Positions 1 through 9,585 of a stretch of 64,000 nt of DNA are shown piece after piece; within the stretch, counting starts at the first letter, position 1; each line of letters starts with the position of its first letter. The stretch is from Tretioscincus oriximinensis (Eukaryota; Chordata; Lepidosauria; Squamata; Gymnophthalmidae). The stretch covers positions 942,658-1,006,657 of the forward strand of contig JAJVDF010000205.1 in NCBI GenBank assembly GCA_022410635.1, in the 5' to 3' direction. The position numbers and the translations under genes were made by a program. The notes below the pieces were generated by a model, which worked only from the letters and a program-made list of their open reading frames with translations, had not been told where the DNA came from and did not search any database.

Positions 1-1422
1 ATTAAACTCTTTTATATGTACAGTATTTCAGGTCCTTTTGAAAATGAATGGTCCCATTTTGAATTATGCTTGATGTTAGTGGCATATGATGCAAACTAAA
101 AATTGGAATGCCTCACCTAGTTTGAAAGAGGAGAAAGAGGGGACACCTTTTTACAATNAGTCAGATATGACTTCTGGTTGTTAAGGATCATAGACTATGA
201 AACAAAGGACAAGACTGCCCCCAACTGGCCATTAACAATAAAGCAGCCTTCTATCAGGAAGCTGCAAATAAGTAGAAATGCTTAATCACACCCCTGCTGA
301 TATTTGTACAGTATGTGCTAATCACTATGAGGGCCTGGAACAACTGAAAAAATTGGTGGAGAGATCTTGTTAGAATAATGACACTGTGGTTTGTTGTTAC
401 ATGAGGGGTCAGAGCAATGGAAAAATAACACCATTCAGAATTAGATACTGTTTCTTGGAGTGGGCACACATTTTAATTATAAATTAAATACATTTCTGTA
501 ACTTTTTTTTTCTTCTTTAAGGGCCGCTTTAGCATCAACCTCTCTGGCACTGGTCTATCGGTAACGCAAACATCAAGATGGCTGTCCCAAGGGAATTATG
601 CAGTTTCTGAAATTGTGAAATCACCAGTAAGGAAACATAATGTGTTTGGTCTAGACNTGGCTTTATTTTCGCTAGGCTGCCACATTTAATTGCAAAGCAC
701 CTCCTAATGTCTCGTACATGTTTTGAGGAGTGGTGGTGAGAATATTCTGTTGAAATTCAGTGTAAGACACAAGAACCTGAAAAAGCATGAGCTGTAATTG
801 GGGTGGGGGGAGAGGGGGAGTTGGAGCCAAAGATTGGAGTAAATTCAACTTGATCTGTATTATTGCAATCAATTAGTGAGCCTGCTTAACCGTGAAGCTA
901 AAAACATTGCGCACAGTGGTGGAGACACTTCTTTAATTAGTTGTCTTGAGTCCTAGGAAATATGCAGTTGGGAGCCTAACGGTGCTACCTAGCATAATAA
1001 AGGACTACAGAGATTACTTCTCAAGTGCCAATGATTCTTGAGCCCAAAGTCAGCTTCTGAATATTAACCCCTCCCTTCTGACACATCAAAATTCAACAAT
1101 TCTGAATCCAGACTAACACAGATACTTCTTTGAATTCTACTACAATTGAAAGCACATCAAATCTTACCAGATAACACCAGGACCCTTGCCCAGGTATAGA
1201 CAGGCATTATCATTCTGAGGAAGTGCACACAAAGGGCTATCATTCTAAAATGACTGAAGAGCCTACTATGTACTACATACCTCACAAACGACAGAAAAAG
1301 AAAATATTTAATGATCTCCATAATACCATGCTTGACCTTCACATTGATTTGTATTTCTGTTCCTATTCAGATACCCCACATGCTAATTTGCTCTTTTTTA
1401 ATGAGAAAATGCAGAAACATTA
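1..1422. other. Unique AT-rich DNA, no gene recognised
   Basis: No exon, RNA gene or repeat is recognisable here. The open frames are all short (under 75 codons) and lack any motif I know. A G-rich run lies near 798-821. Confidence 0.5.
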
Positions 1423-1530
1423 AAAGAAGAAGAGTGGGTTTTTATATTCCGCTTTTCTCAACTCGAAGGGAATCAAAGTGGCTTCTATAACCTTCAGTTC
1501 TCTTCTCAACAGTCAGCTGGCTTAAAAGAT
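1423..1530 (-). mobile_element. Sauria-type SINE, 3' tail fragment
   Basis: Reading the minus strand, the block resembles the 3' part of the squamate Sauria SINE. An AAGAAGAAGAG stretch is followed by a GGGTTTTTATATTCCGC motif and an AAGTGGCTTCTATAACC motif, the complement of the usual GTAAGCCGCTTTGAGTCCC tail. The tRNA head is missing, so this is a truncated, diverged copy. Confidence 0.6.
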
Positions 1531-1599
1531 AATTAATCTTTGTAATAACCGTTATATGCATTAGCAAACTGGGACTCACCTGATTCAACGTATATGAAT

Positions 1600-1891
1600 T
1601 TGGACTATGTTCACAAGTTTGTTCAAATGGTTTGTGTTCGTAGGAGTTGTTCTGGACTGAACATCCTGTTATTTACATGTTAATTTTTGAATGAGCCGAC
1701 AGGTCATGAACTGTTTGATTCATGTTTGTAGCCTTTTTCTGTCAAAAAGGAATGGAAAACAGCATTCATGTTTGCAAACATGTTGAAAAGTGAATGACCA
1801 GTTGTCTGAGGACCCGTTTGCCCTTAAACCCCACGAACAGCAGTTCGGTTTGGCGAACTGAACCCACAAATTGTATTTGTGCACATCCCTA
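1600..1891. repeat. Possible unclassified interspersed repeat
   Basis: The block ends in GTGCACATCCCTA, a type of right terminus seen in some reptilian DNA transposons. It contains repeated short motifs such as GTTTGTTC and CGAACTGAACC. I could not find a matching left end or a target duplication, so the boundaries and class are guesses. Confidence 0.25.
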
Positions 1892-1950
1892 TATAACCTG
1901 ATTTGTCAGGTTCCTCAATGTAGTATTGGAATGGTTATGGTTGCTGGCTC

Positions 1951-2160
1951 CTGTGGCTCAAATAGCTAAAGCGCTGATAACTTTAAAGGCTGGGACTTCA
2001 AGACCCCACTAGCATAGAACTCTAGAGTGCGTTACAGTGGAGGTGCTTTCAGGGCAGGTTGGACTCATTAGTCTTTGCAGCCAGGCAGTTCTGACTTCCA
2101 GGCAGATGGAGCCCATATAACCTTGGCAGGCCATCCATCTAGGGGAAGGATACTCCAATG
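1951..2160 (+). mobile_element. Degenerate tRNA-derived SINE-like sequence
   Basis: A polymerase III style A box (TGGCTCAAATAGCTAAAGCG, near 1953) is followed about 40 bp later by a B-box-like GGGACTTCAAGACCC (about 1992-2006), the spacing of a tRNA-derived promoter. The downstream body does not match the two abundant SINE families of this window. It may be an older, separate SINE family or a tRNA relic. Confidence 0.35.
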
Positions 2161-3710
2161 AAACACCTACAACCTGAGGACCTCACTATGGCTAGTTAGA
2201 TTATGACAGATGAATCCCAGGTCTAAAGGGTGAGAGTAATCCTCCACTGCACTGGAAAGTGTCCAAATAGCACCTTCCCCTGTAGTCCTTTTGGCCAGTT
2301 CTGCCTATCCCAAGTTGGCCTCATCGGCCATCACTGAATCTGCACCAGATCTGGACAACACCCTTCGCAAGAACCTTCATTGATGAAGCTGAGCCACAAT
2401 TGGAAGAGTCCATGCCTCTGATTTAGAACCATTGTGAACACACTGAATCAGTTAATGTGTAAACAGAACCTCGTTTTCCACAATCTGCGCTACGTCAATG
2501 ACCAACGTACTGTATATATAAATCCCAAGTATGTAGATATTTTTTTAAAAAGAGCAACCCAGATGATGTATGTGTTTGAACAATTTAGCACATTGCTCAG
2601 ATATCGCCAGTTGACCTGCTGGATCCACTTAACCGATTCAGCTGACCTGTTTCAAACAGAGAAGTTGAGACAAGAGTTTTAAAAAACCAAAATAGGCTCA
2701 TCTTGAAAGGGGGAGTGAAGAAAGGAAGTTCCCCTCCCCAAAGTGCAACTATCTGAGATCAGGACTGAAGTGTCTAAGGTCACTGTAACTGAGAGTCCCA
2801 GCTGAGCAAATTATAACGTATAAGCAAAGAAACAATCGATGCAGAGTGCACCACTTCACCTGGATCGCTGTTCAGGCACATTCCTGAAGTTTAGGTGCCG
2901 GGAGAATAAGAGGGCAAGGGTGCTCAAAGGAGGCGATGCCAGCAACTCAGATCAATAGTATCAAATGCAGAAGGTTTACAGTTTAATAATAGCAGGAAGG
3001 AGTAGAAAGTCCCATTCCACTTGGTCTAGGATATATTCTTCCACTTCCAGTGAATATCTGTTAAAAGCAAGTATAGAGCAGCAGATGCTTTAAGCTCTAC
3101 AAGCTAAATCCNTGGAATCGTAGTTACATTTAAAGCTTGGATTGCAATACAGTAATCAGAGAATAAAAATTATTTGTCTTTAAGAAATGACACATGTAAG
3201 ATAGTCTATCATAGTATGGCATGGCATGGTATTTCTAGCGTGGGGATATTGTAGTACCTTAGGGACTTAACAAGAAAAAGTTGGTAATATGAGATTTTGT
3301 ATACTGGAGCAATATTCAAACCCAAGTTTAATTCACCTTCGATCCACTTTTAGAGTGAGATAACATATCAGCAAAGTGACAAGTTGTTTTCTTTCAGATT
3401 CTGTACTTAGTAAGCCCATCTTTGGTTTAGGTAATTTTAAAACAAGGTTTTGTTTTGTTCTGAAGGTGGGCTNAAGCTGNATTAAAAAAGTAAACTTTGA
3501 GNATGAAAGNTCATGCTTTCATATTCTCNGAGATGCTACAAGACTCCCTTGCTGGAAATTCTGATTTAGACTAGCATGGATACTTCTTTNTATAATATGG
3601 CATGGCATAATACAGCATGTTTGCCTCTGTCTTAAAGAGCTAGTCATAATGTACATTATTCTTCTTTTCAACATTTCACCCTTGCAAAATCCCAGTGAAG
3701 TACTGTGGTT
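2161..3710. other. Unique DNA, no gene recognised
   Basis: An 82-codon plus-strand open frame at 2434-2682 has no recognisable domain and no convincing splice or start context. A short ATGGC-type tandem lies near 3213-3232. Nothing else stands out. Confidence 0.5.
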
Positions 3711-3834
3711 ATTGTCACACNTGTGTTTTCAGTCCTGATGGACTGAACTAAACTTGTAGGGGGAAGTAGTTTTTTGTTTTTCAAGAAAGTTCAGTTCTTC
3801 AGGACTGAAGATGGTAGCACATGTGTGACCACAA
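3711..3834. repeat. Foldback (inverted repeat), MITE-like
   Basis: Left arm 3711-3765 and right arm 3785-3834 are inverted copies. ATTGTCACACNTGTG with TTCAGTCCTGATGGACTGAAC on the left pairs with GTTCAGTTCTTCAGGACTGAA and CACATGTGTGACCACAAT on the right. The arms are about 45-50 bp and imperfect, around an AT/GT-rich loop. No coding content and no clear target duplication were found. Confidence 0.55.
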
Positions 3835-3994
3835 TATGAGACAATAACTGGACCAAGGAAACTGGTGGGTCCACCACAGTAATCATAGTGCTACATGAGA
3901 TCTGTCTCTTTCACAAATAATTTCTCATATAGATTTGGTTAGAATAGAGTCTCTTTTCCTCTTTTCTAAGATTCTGTTATGATTTTACTTACAG

Positions 3995-4089
3995 GATGGT
4001 ACCAAAGTAGTAGGGAAGTGTGGCGGGTACTGCGGAAAATGTACTCCATCATCTGGAACTGGCCTGGATGTACAAGTGCTATAACAAAG
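3995..4089 (+). CDS. Candidate internal or terminal coding exon, unknown protein
   Basis: A 95-bp block is bounded by a good acceptor (TTTTACTTACAG before 3995) and a full-consensus donor (AAAG|GTAAGT at 4089/4090), inside otherwise non-repetitive DNA. Two reading frames are plausible. Frame 1 reads [20 protein letters not shown] and on to a stop at 4082-4084; its four cysteines and glycines look like the end of a secreted or extracellular protein. Frame 3 is open throughout (starting [17 protein letters not shown]), entering in phase 1 and leaving in phase 0. The donor only 5 bp after the frame-1 stop argues for frame 3, while the amino-acid pattern argues for frame 1. I do not recognise the gene. 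A chance pairing of splice-like sites remains possible. Confidence 0.45.
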
Positions 4090-4261
4090 GTAAGTGGCTG
4101 TTTGCACATTTCTCTCCTGGAATAGCACACAATTTAACAATAAATGGAATACACTCTTTAATTCCATGNTCTGCATTCACATCTATAATCAGGCAAATGG
4201 CCAAATGGTCTCTATTCCAGCACATATGCACTTTCTGTCTTGGCCTNTATTCCAGATTATA

Positions 4262-4370
4262 TCCCATAATAGGGATTTGCCACCNAAATGTTTGTATAAG
4301 CTACNATAGTTCCCGACAGATCTGCTGTAGTTTGTGCTAGCATGTGGATGGNAGATCCCTATTTCAGGCT
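4262..4370. repeat. Dispersed foldback family, copy 1
   Basis: The left arm contains AATAGGGATTTGCCACC then GTATAAGCTAC. The right arm, read in reverse complement, contains AATAGGGATCTNCCATCC then CATGCTAGCACAAACTAC. The same half-motif recurs at 19.3, 52.7 and 61.3 kb. The copy is diverged and contains Ns. No coding content. Confidence 0.5.
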
Positions 4371-5229
4371 GAAATGCAAAATAGGTTAATAAAGAAGAAG
4401 AAGAACCCAGGTGGGCCAGGTGCTATTGGTGGGCCACTGAGTGAGACCTGCTTGACACGATGGGCTATAGGTTGATTCAAAAGGTCTCGTATGTTGTTGT
4501 TTTCTAAAGTTGGTGATACATCTGTTCAGACACAAGCAGAATTAAGAGAGGGCAAATGAGGCTTTCATCTCAGGTGCTGGTTTAAGAAGCGCACAGATTG
4601 GTCTTCCCACTCTCCTTTGTATCTGAACGGCTTATTTAAAGTCTTGATTTTGGCTCTGACAGTATTGGGAGTAGGAAAAACCTCTCCCTTCCCTGCATGT
4701 TGCATCATCTCTGATTTGATGAGCTGGGAGGGGATACGTTTTCTCCTGCTTCTGCCATTTTCAAATCCAAAATTAAGGCTTTGATTTGTGCAGTGACAAG
4801 TGGGTGGGGTCTGGGAGCAGGAGTGCTAGATGAGTGCCTGGGGTTTGGAATTTGGAATTGCCTTGGGTGTTGCAATCCCTTGGTGTGCCCATGCACCCAG
4901 ATATCCTTTTTCATGCCTCCATAGCTGGTATCAACTATAATCCTGCACATGCTCAGATGACTGGGATGTTTCCCACAAATTGTTCCTATTTCCTATTGTG
5001 AGGGAATAGGAAATGCTGAGGGTAAAACTATCAGTTGTCCGAAGAATCACGTGAAATCGTGAGGACAACTTCCACATCTCCTTATATGCTTTACCCAAAC
5101 AATCTGGAAGACTCAGAAGCATCCTTGGAGTTCATTCTTCTCATTTAATGATGGGAGGTCTTTTCCCAGTCCTTGGGAGATGGTAAAATGCTTTTGGATT
5201 GGAAAGTGTGGTTCACTGAACAGTGAACA
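4371..5229. other. Unique DNA, no gene recognised
   Basis: Short open frames only. A GAA run at 4393-4405 resembles a SINE tail, but no SINE body follows. Confidence 0.5.
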
Positions 5230-5583
5230 GCATGTATCTGAGGGTCTTCTCAGTTACCCCCAGTCGGTGGAATAATTTCCCCCTCACNATCATTGTTTTC
5301 TTTCAGAAGATCCTTGAAGATGACCTCTTTAACCTGGCCTTTGGTTGAAGAAACGTTTTTCTTCCCACCTTCAAATACTATTTTAATACAGTTTAATATG
5401 CTAATTTTGTACTGTTTTTTGTTGGCTGCCCTGAGACCTTCAGAGTATATGGTTGGGATGGTTTAATGAATCCTGCATTGAGCAAGGGGTTGGACCCGAT
5501 GACCCTAGAGGTCCCTTCCAACGCTATGATTCTATAGAGCGGAGTACAAGAATAAATAAATAAGAAAATAAAATAAATGTATG
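5230..5583 (+). mobile_element. L2-type LINE 3' end, interrupted
   Basis: Residual ORF2 C-terminus is readable near 5268-5342 (a WNNFPL... block, compare WNSLPLEV in the better-preserved L2 at 28 kb). It is followed by the family 3' untranslated region, GGCTGCCCTGAGACCTTC, and an (AATA)n tail at 5550-5583. The tail motif is split at about 5449/5536 by a short CR1 insertion. 5'-truncated and dead. Confidence 0.65.
5450..5535 (+). mobile_element. CR1 LINE 3' tail nested in L2
   Basis: GGGATGGTTTAATGAATCC, TTGGACCCGATGACCCTAG and GATTCTAT are the CR1 3' untranslated region and terminal octamer, matching the longer copy at 38.8-39.3 kb. The fragment is only about 86 bp. It sits between the two halves of the L2 tail (GTATA / GAGCGGAGTACAA), so it inserted later than the L2. 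Confidence 0.75.
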
Positions 5584-6473
5584 TCTTATGTAAAGGGAAG
5601 TTCTTGGATAATAATTGTGTGTTACTTTTTAAATTTTCAGGGTTTCTGAAAGTTGGGAGCTGGAGCAAGATGGATGAAGGAAAATGAAGCAATACCTCTG
5701 CCGTCCATGTTTGTTCTTCTTTCTCTGTGTATGTGTGCGTGTGCCTCTGAATGTGTGTAAGAGTACGCGCGTGTGTATGAGTATGTGTGTGTATAAATAT
5801 ATTGTATATTCTTAATGTTGTAAAGTTTAATATTTATGTTTTGAATTATTTATTTTTGATTTAATATTTTTGTACGTAAAATGTTTTATCTAAGGCTGCT
5901 TACCCTGTGTATTTTAATTAAAAAAAAACCTTTTGCAGTCACACCACTGCATTTTACGTACTCTACATTATATGTAGCATTATGACAAAAGTGATAACTT
6001 CTCTTGTCACTGTACTCGGTTGTTTACTTTTGATCCGTTATTCCTTACCTTTTTACAGGCTGCACTGACCTTTGTAAGGTGCTAAATGGTTTGCATTGAG
6101 GTATTTTTGGCATTTTATTTTGTCTTAGAGGGAGAAGCGAACACTTGCTTTTCAGTTCAAAAGTCATATCAGCATTATGCAGGGAGTCAGAGAGCACACA
6201 AGTATGGTGAAGAGGAGGAAATTGTGGCTTTCTCAATTATTGTGTGCTGAGTAATTTTACATACACGAAACCTCTTTGCTCCAGTGTTAACAGACACTGG
6301 TTTGGTGCTAACAGAAGCAGCAACTTGTAGATTTGAACCTATGGACTGGTGGGGCAGAGCATGCTTGGAAACCTTGGAAAACCTACAATAGGGTTTCTAG
6401 ATGCATCATCTATGCCCCACTTTGGCCAGAGGTCCCAATTCAAGAGTCACTAGTGGTGCTAAATTCAAAACTA
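5584..6473. other. Intergenic DNA with TG-rich tract
   Basis: A degenerate TG/CG-rich tract occupies about 5724-5802. The rest is AT-rich and unique. It would contain the 3' untranslated region of the minus-strand gene candidate that ends at 6598. Confidence 0.5.
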
Positions 6474-6479
6474 TTTATT
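6474..6479 (-). terminator. Candidate polyadenylation signal AATAAA
   Basis: On the minus strand an AATAAA lies about 120 bp downstream of the stop codon of the candidate terminal exon (6598-6804). That is the right place for a short 3' untranslated region. AT-rich DNA makes chance occurrence easy, so this only supports the exon call. Confidence 0.35.
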
Positions 6480-6597
6480 TATATCATATAGATTGTTAAA
6501 AATAAATCTTGCCTGTACTAATTAGCAAGGGACAATGAGTAGGCTGAATAATTGAGAGTGGCACCGAATTTCATTTAATTTGAACAAACTTTGGAAA

Positions 6598-6804
6598 TCA
6601 CTTAGCCTTCTTCAAGAACTCATAAAAACAGTCCTTCTCAAAGATCCATCTCAATATTTTCCTTCCACTAATACGCTGGGAATAGTATAGGATGCCTCCC
6701 CAAAGGGGTTCATTCTTCTCTTTTCTTCCAGCCCAGTTGTCTTGCTCAGCAAAATTTGGAACACTCAGCTCTTTAAAAGCTCTCATGATCCCATCTTCAG
6801 ACAG
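6598..6804 (-). CDS. Candidate terminal coding exon, unknown protein
   Basis: Read on the minus strand, a strong acceptor (TTGGATTTCCCCCCAG) precedes 6804. Sixty-eight codons follow, from LSEDGIMRAFKELSVPNF to the C-terminus ...DCFYEFLKKAK, then TGA. The composition is mixed charged, aromatic and aliphatic, like a real soluble protein, and an AATAAA follows about 120 bp later. The upstream exon candidate (ending 6897) joins it in phase 0 across a 92-bp intron. I do not recognise the family. It could be the end of a live gene or of a decayed one, because the upstream exon carries an in-frame stop. Confidence 0.5.
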   Translation of the reverse strand: MSEDGIMRAFKELSVPNFAEQDNWAGRKEKNEPLWGGILYYSQRISGRKILRWIFEKDCFYEFLKKAK

Positions 6805-6896
6805 CTGGGGGGAAATCCAAGAAAAGATTTTGTTTGAGAAATAGATCCCTATTTATCTTGGATTTAACCTATTGTGGGAGAAATATGCATACTCAC

Positions 6897-6967
6897 CCTT
6901 CAATAGATATCATGAAAGGCTCGTTCCTGTTGGCGTTTAGAAAGAAAACTAAAAAAGACTTCCACAG
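6897..6967 (-). pseudogene. Candidate penultimate exon with in-frame TGA
   Basis: On the minus strand, sequence ending at 6897 is followed by a consensus donor (GAAGG|GTGAGT). The frame that continues into the terminal exon reads AVEVFFSFLSKRQQERAFHD then I-Y-stop-R before the junction. The stop is TGA at 6902-6900, where TGG or CGA would restore a codon. The frame is open upstream to 7025; the true 5' edge is unclear, with candidate acceptors near 6967 and 6926. Because phase and composition fit on both sides, the TGA looks like a recent disabling change, a sequencing error, or a sign that the exon pair is false. Confidence 0.4.
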
Positions 6968-7025
6968 CTTTGTTTTGTACAGAGTGGAGGAAAGTAAGAA
7001 GGTGACTTACTGAGTTGCCATTTGA

Positions 7026-9199
7026 TCATGCTAAGTAATGGTTTTTAAAGTGCACTGCCATGTTCCCACCCTTGCACTGTTATACATGAACATTTTTTCT
7101 GCTTACAGGGAGGTGGCTGGGGAGCAAAAAAGAGACCCTCCTCCTCCTTCCATTCCCCAGACACCTCCCACTAAGCAGCAACATAAAGCAAGTAGCCTCC
7201 TGAGTGTACGCAAAATGACGTCATCTGGGACGGCTCGTTTGCCTTTTATATATTAGGATAGTCCACTCATTCCTTTCTTATAAATGCAGTTTGAATTGTC
7301 TGTGGTGACCAAAATGGAAGTAGAGGAAAAAAGATGCTGCTGAAGAATAAACTGGTTAATAGTTTTGAATATTTCTGCCATGAGATAGTTCTACTGTTCT
7401 AGTCTACTAATCACAACGATTATCAGAATAGCAGGTTTGCACCATTCCATTCAGGAGGACAGCGGTTTAATCCAAAGGGAAATTCCAGGCAGTAATGGCC
7501 AGGAGCACAGAAAGTGCCTGAACACTTCTGTGTGCAAACGTGTGCGTAGAAAATAACATTGAATAACATCACATATTTATTTGAAATAAGTGAATATATT
7601 AGCCCTCTAGTGTGAAGGAATGGTTTCCAGCTAAGTAAAAGTGCTATTTTAGCTTTACTGTCCGGCCACAATTATTCCGAAATATTTTTTTAAAGAGATT
7701 TGAAAGCTGCTTAAAAGAATATTCTGTAGAATTCCAGATCACGGTGGTATCTCATCCACATGCTTCAGTGATCCAATGGTGTCCTACAGCTGTAGCAGGC
7801 TAGGAGATAATTTTTAGCACTCTAGTAGGATNCCTACTTCATCTAATGGGGAAAAGCATGATGGGTAGGACAACAATTTTGCACTAGCTTGCAAATAGCA
7901 GTGGCCTAGATCAGACACTACAGTCTGGTTTATTGCCTAATGCTGTAAAGATCTTTGTCCAGCTTTCTGGTGCCCCATGACGGATTACAAACTTATTGTA
8001 AAGGCCGGTTTGCACACCTGCCTGACAACACAGTTATGATTTATGTGCCACGGCATAAAATGCCAGAAGTCTACACATACGAAGAATACAATTTCTGCAT
8101 TTCCTTCTGCTCTGTGAATTTCTTTGAAAATACCACATTTGATGAATAATTGCATGTCAACATTCCATAGAGAGAGAGATAAATGCTTACGTGATTTGCG
8201 TTCGTACCACTTTCAGTCAGAGTTGATATGTTTTCGTCTTAAAAGTACTTATGGCANTCTGCTTGGAAGTAATTTCCCTGCTTATTTGAAAAACATGTTT
8301 AGATTTCCAATATTACTCTGTATCTTTTGTGTGCCACCTCAATATTCGTCTGGTAGCATAGCTGCTAAAATTACTACCTAAAAAGGATTCTCAAATTCTG
8401 AGTAACGTCAAGCTGGAAGTCGTTCAGTTTCATAAAGGTATTATTTGGCTATTTCGATAAACTTCACTTTGCCCCACAAGTAACAGTAATATTATTCGAA
8501 TAGATTCTCTGAGCATATAAGATTTTATTATGATAAAACATACACTATATATATATTTTTTGGAAAAAATGCCAAAAATACCATTTCAAAGTACATTCTC
8601 TGGATACCACGAGTAGTTGAAAGGTGTAGTGATTTAAAGAGGAAAATGCAATTATAACTCATCCTTTAAAAATCTTCTGTAGGGAAAAGGTAAAGTTGCA
8701 CTATAAGCATTAGGACAGAAACAATGGTGCTTAATTGATGCTTTGGAAATTGCAATCTGCTCTTTGTTTTCAGCAGTGAAGTGACCTAGTATTTATGAAA
8801 TAAATATTTTTAAAATGTTTATAACATTCCTTTATACCATGTAGTATCACAATGGCAATCAGCGAAGAAGCCTTAAAATTGCAGAGTGCAAGGAATTTGC
8901 TGATGGATACTAATTTTCCATATGATTGCTGGGCTGGTTTTGTTAGACAAAAGAAGGTCAACTGACCATTCTGGTCTTGTAAAATAAATGCGTAACTATT
9001 TTCTTGTACCATCACTATTATTTTTTATGAAAATCAATAACTGTTACAAGCACTTTTGTTATTTTGCTTTCTTTCTTCATTTTTATTCTTTCTTTTGGAT
9101 TACAAAAAAAAAAAAACTAAGGAAAAAGAAACAAATGTGTTTGTGTGGTTTTCTTTTGTTTACGAGCAACATCCTTCAATGCCTATGTGTTATTTTGGA
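7026..9199. other. Unique AT-rich DNA, no gene recognised
   Basis: Open frames of up to about 85 codons show no recognisable domain. Poly-A near 9104-9115. No repeat family was recognised. Confidence 0.5.
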
Positions 9200-9338
9200 G
9201 GAGAGCCATCTAATCCAGTGTTTTATCTTAGACCATGGCCCACCTGGGCATCTCAAGCAGAAGGCAAAACTTCCACCTGTTCCTGACTCCCTACAGATGA
9301 CTTTTCAGGGATCCTGTCTCTTGCCCCATCCCAAAGGC
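9200..9338 (-). mobile_element. CR1 LINE 3' fragment
   Basis: Matches the reverse complement of the CR1 3' untranslated region seen at 18.3 kb: GGAGAGCCATCTAATCCAG, CCACCTGGGCATCTCAAGCA and TTTCAGGGATCCTG motifs in order. Diverged and truncated at the 5' side. Confidence 0.6.
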
Positions 9339-9585
9339 ATGGCAGTGCAGAGGTTAAAAACTTCAGTTTTTCATAAGCGATGCAGAGTTCAAAGCCTTGT
9401 GNCATCCTTTACTTGCCTTAACTTCAGCCAACTCAGCTGGTCGAAAGCAAAAAAAATTGTGAATAGATAAATGAATGGTCCACAAGACAGTTGGGAAGAC
9501 AGAAGGCTTACATCTAACTTTGTAAACCTCTCTAAGTCCCTTCGAGTGAGAAAGGTGAGGTACAAAACCAAATTCTTCTGTAGTG
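9339..9585 (+). mobile_element. tRNA-derived SINE (TTC-tail family), divergent head
   Basis: The head reads GGCAGTGCAGAGGTTAA with a B-box-like AGAGTTCAAAGCC. The body includes CAACTCAGCTGGTCGAAAGC and GGAAGACAGAAGGCTTACA. The tail reads TGTAAACCTCTCTAAGTCCC then GGTACAAAACCAAATTCTTC. It shares body and tail with the copies at 12.7 and 30.0 kb, but its head is closer to the copy at 29.4 kb, suggesting a subfamily with a different tRNA head. Confidence 0.6.

Noticed and set aside
6897..6906. TGA read as selenocysteine
   Set aside because: No SECIS-like structure could be supported and the protein is unknown; a disabling change or base error is simpler.
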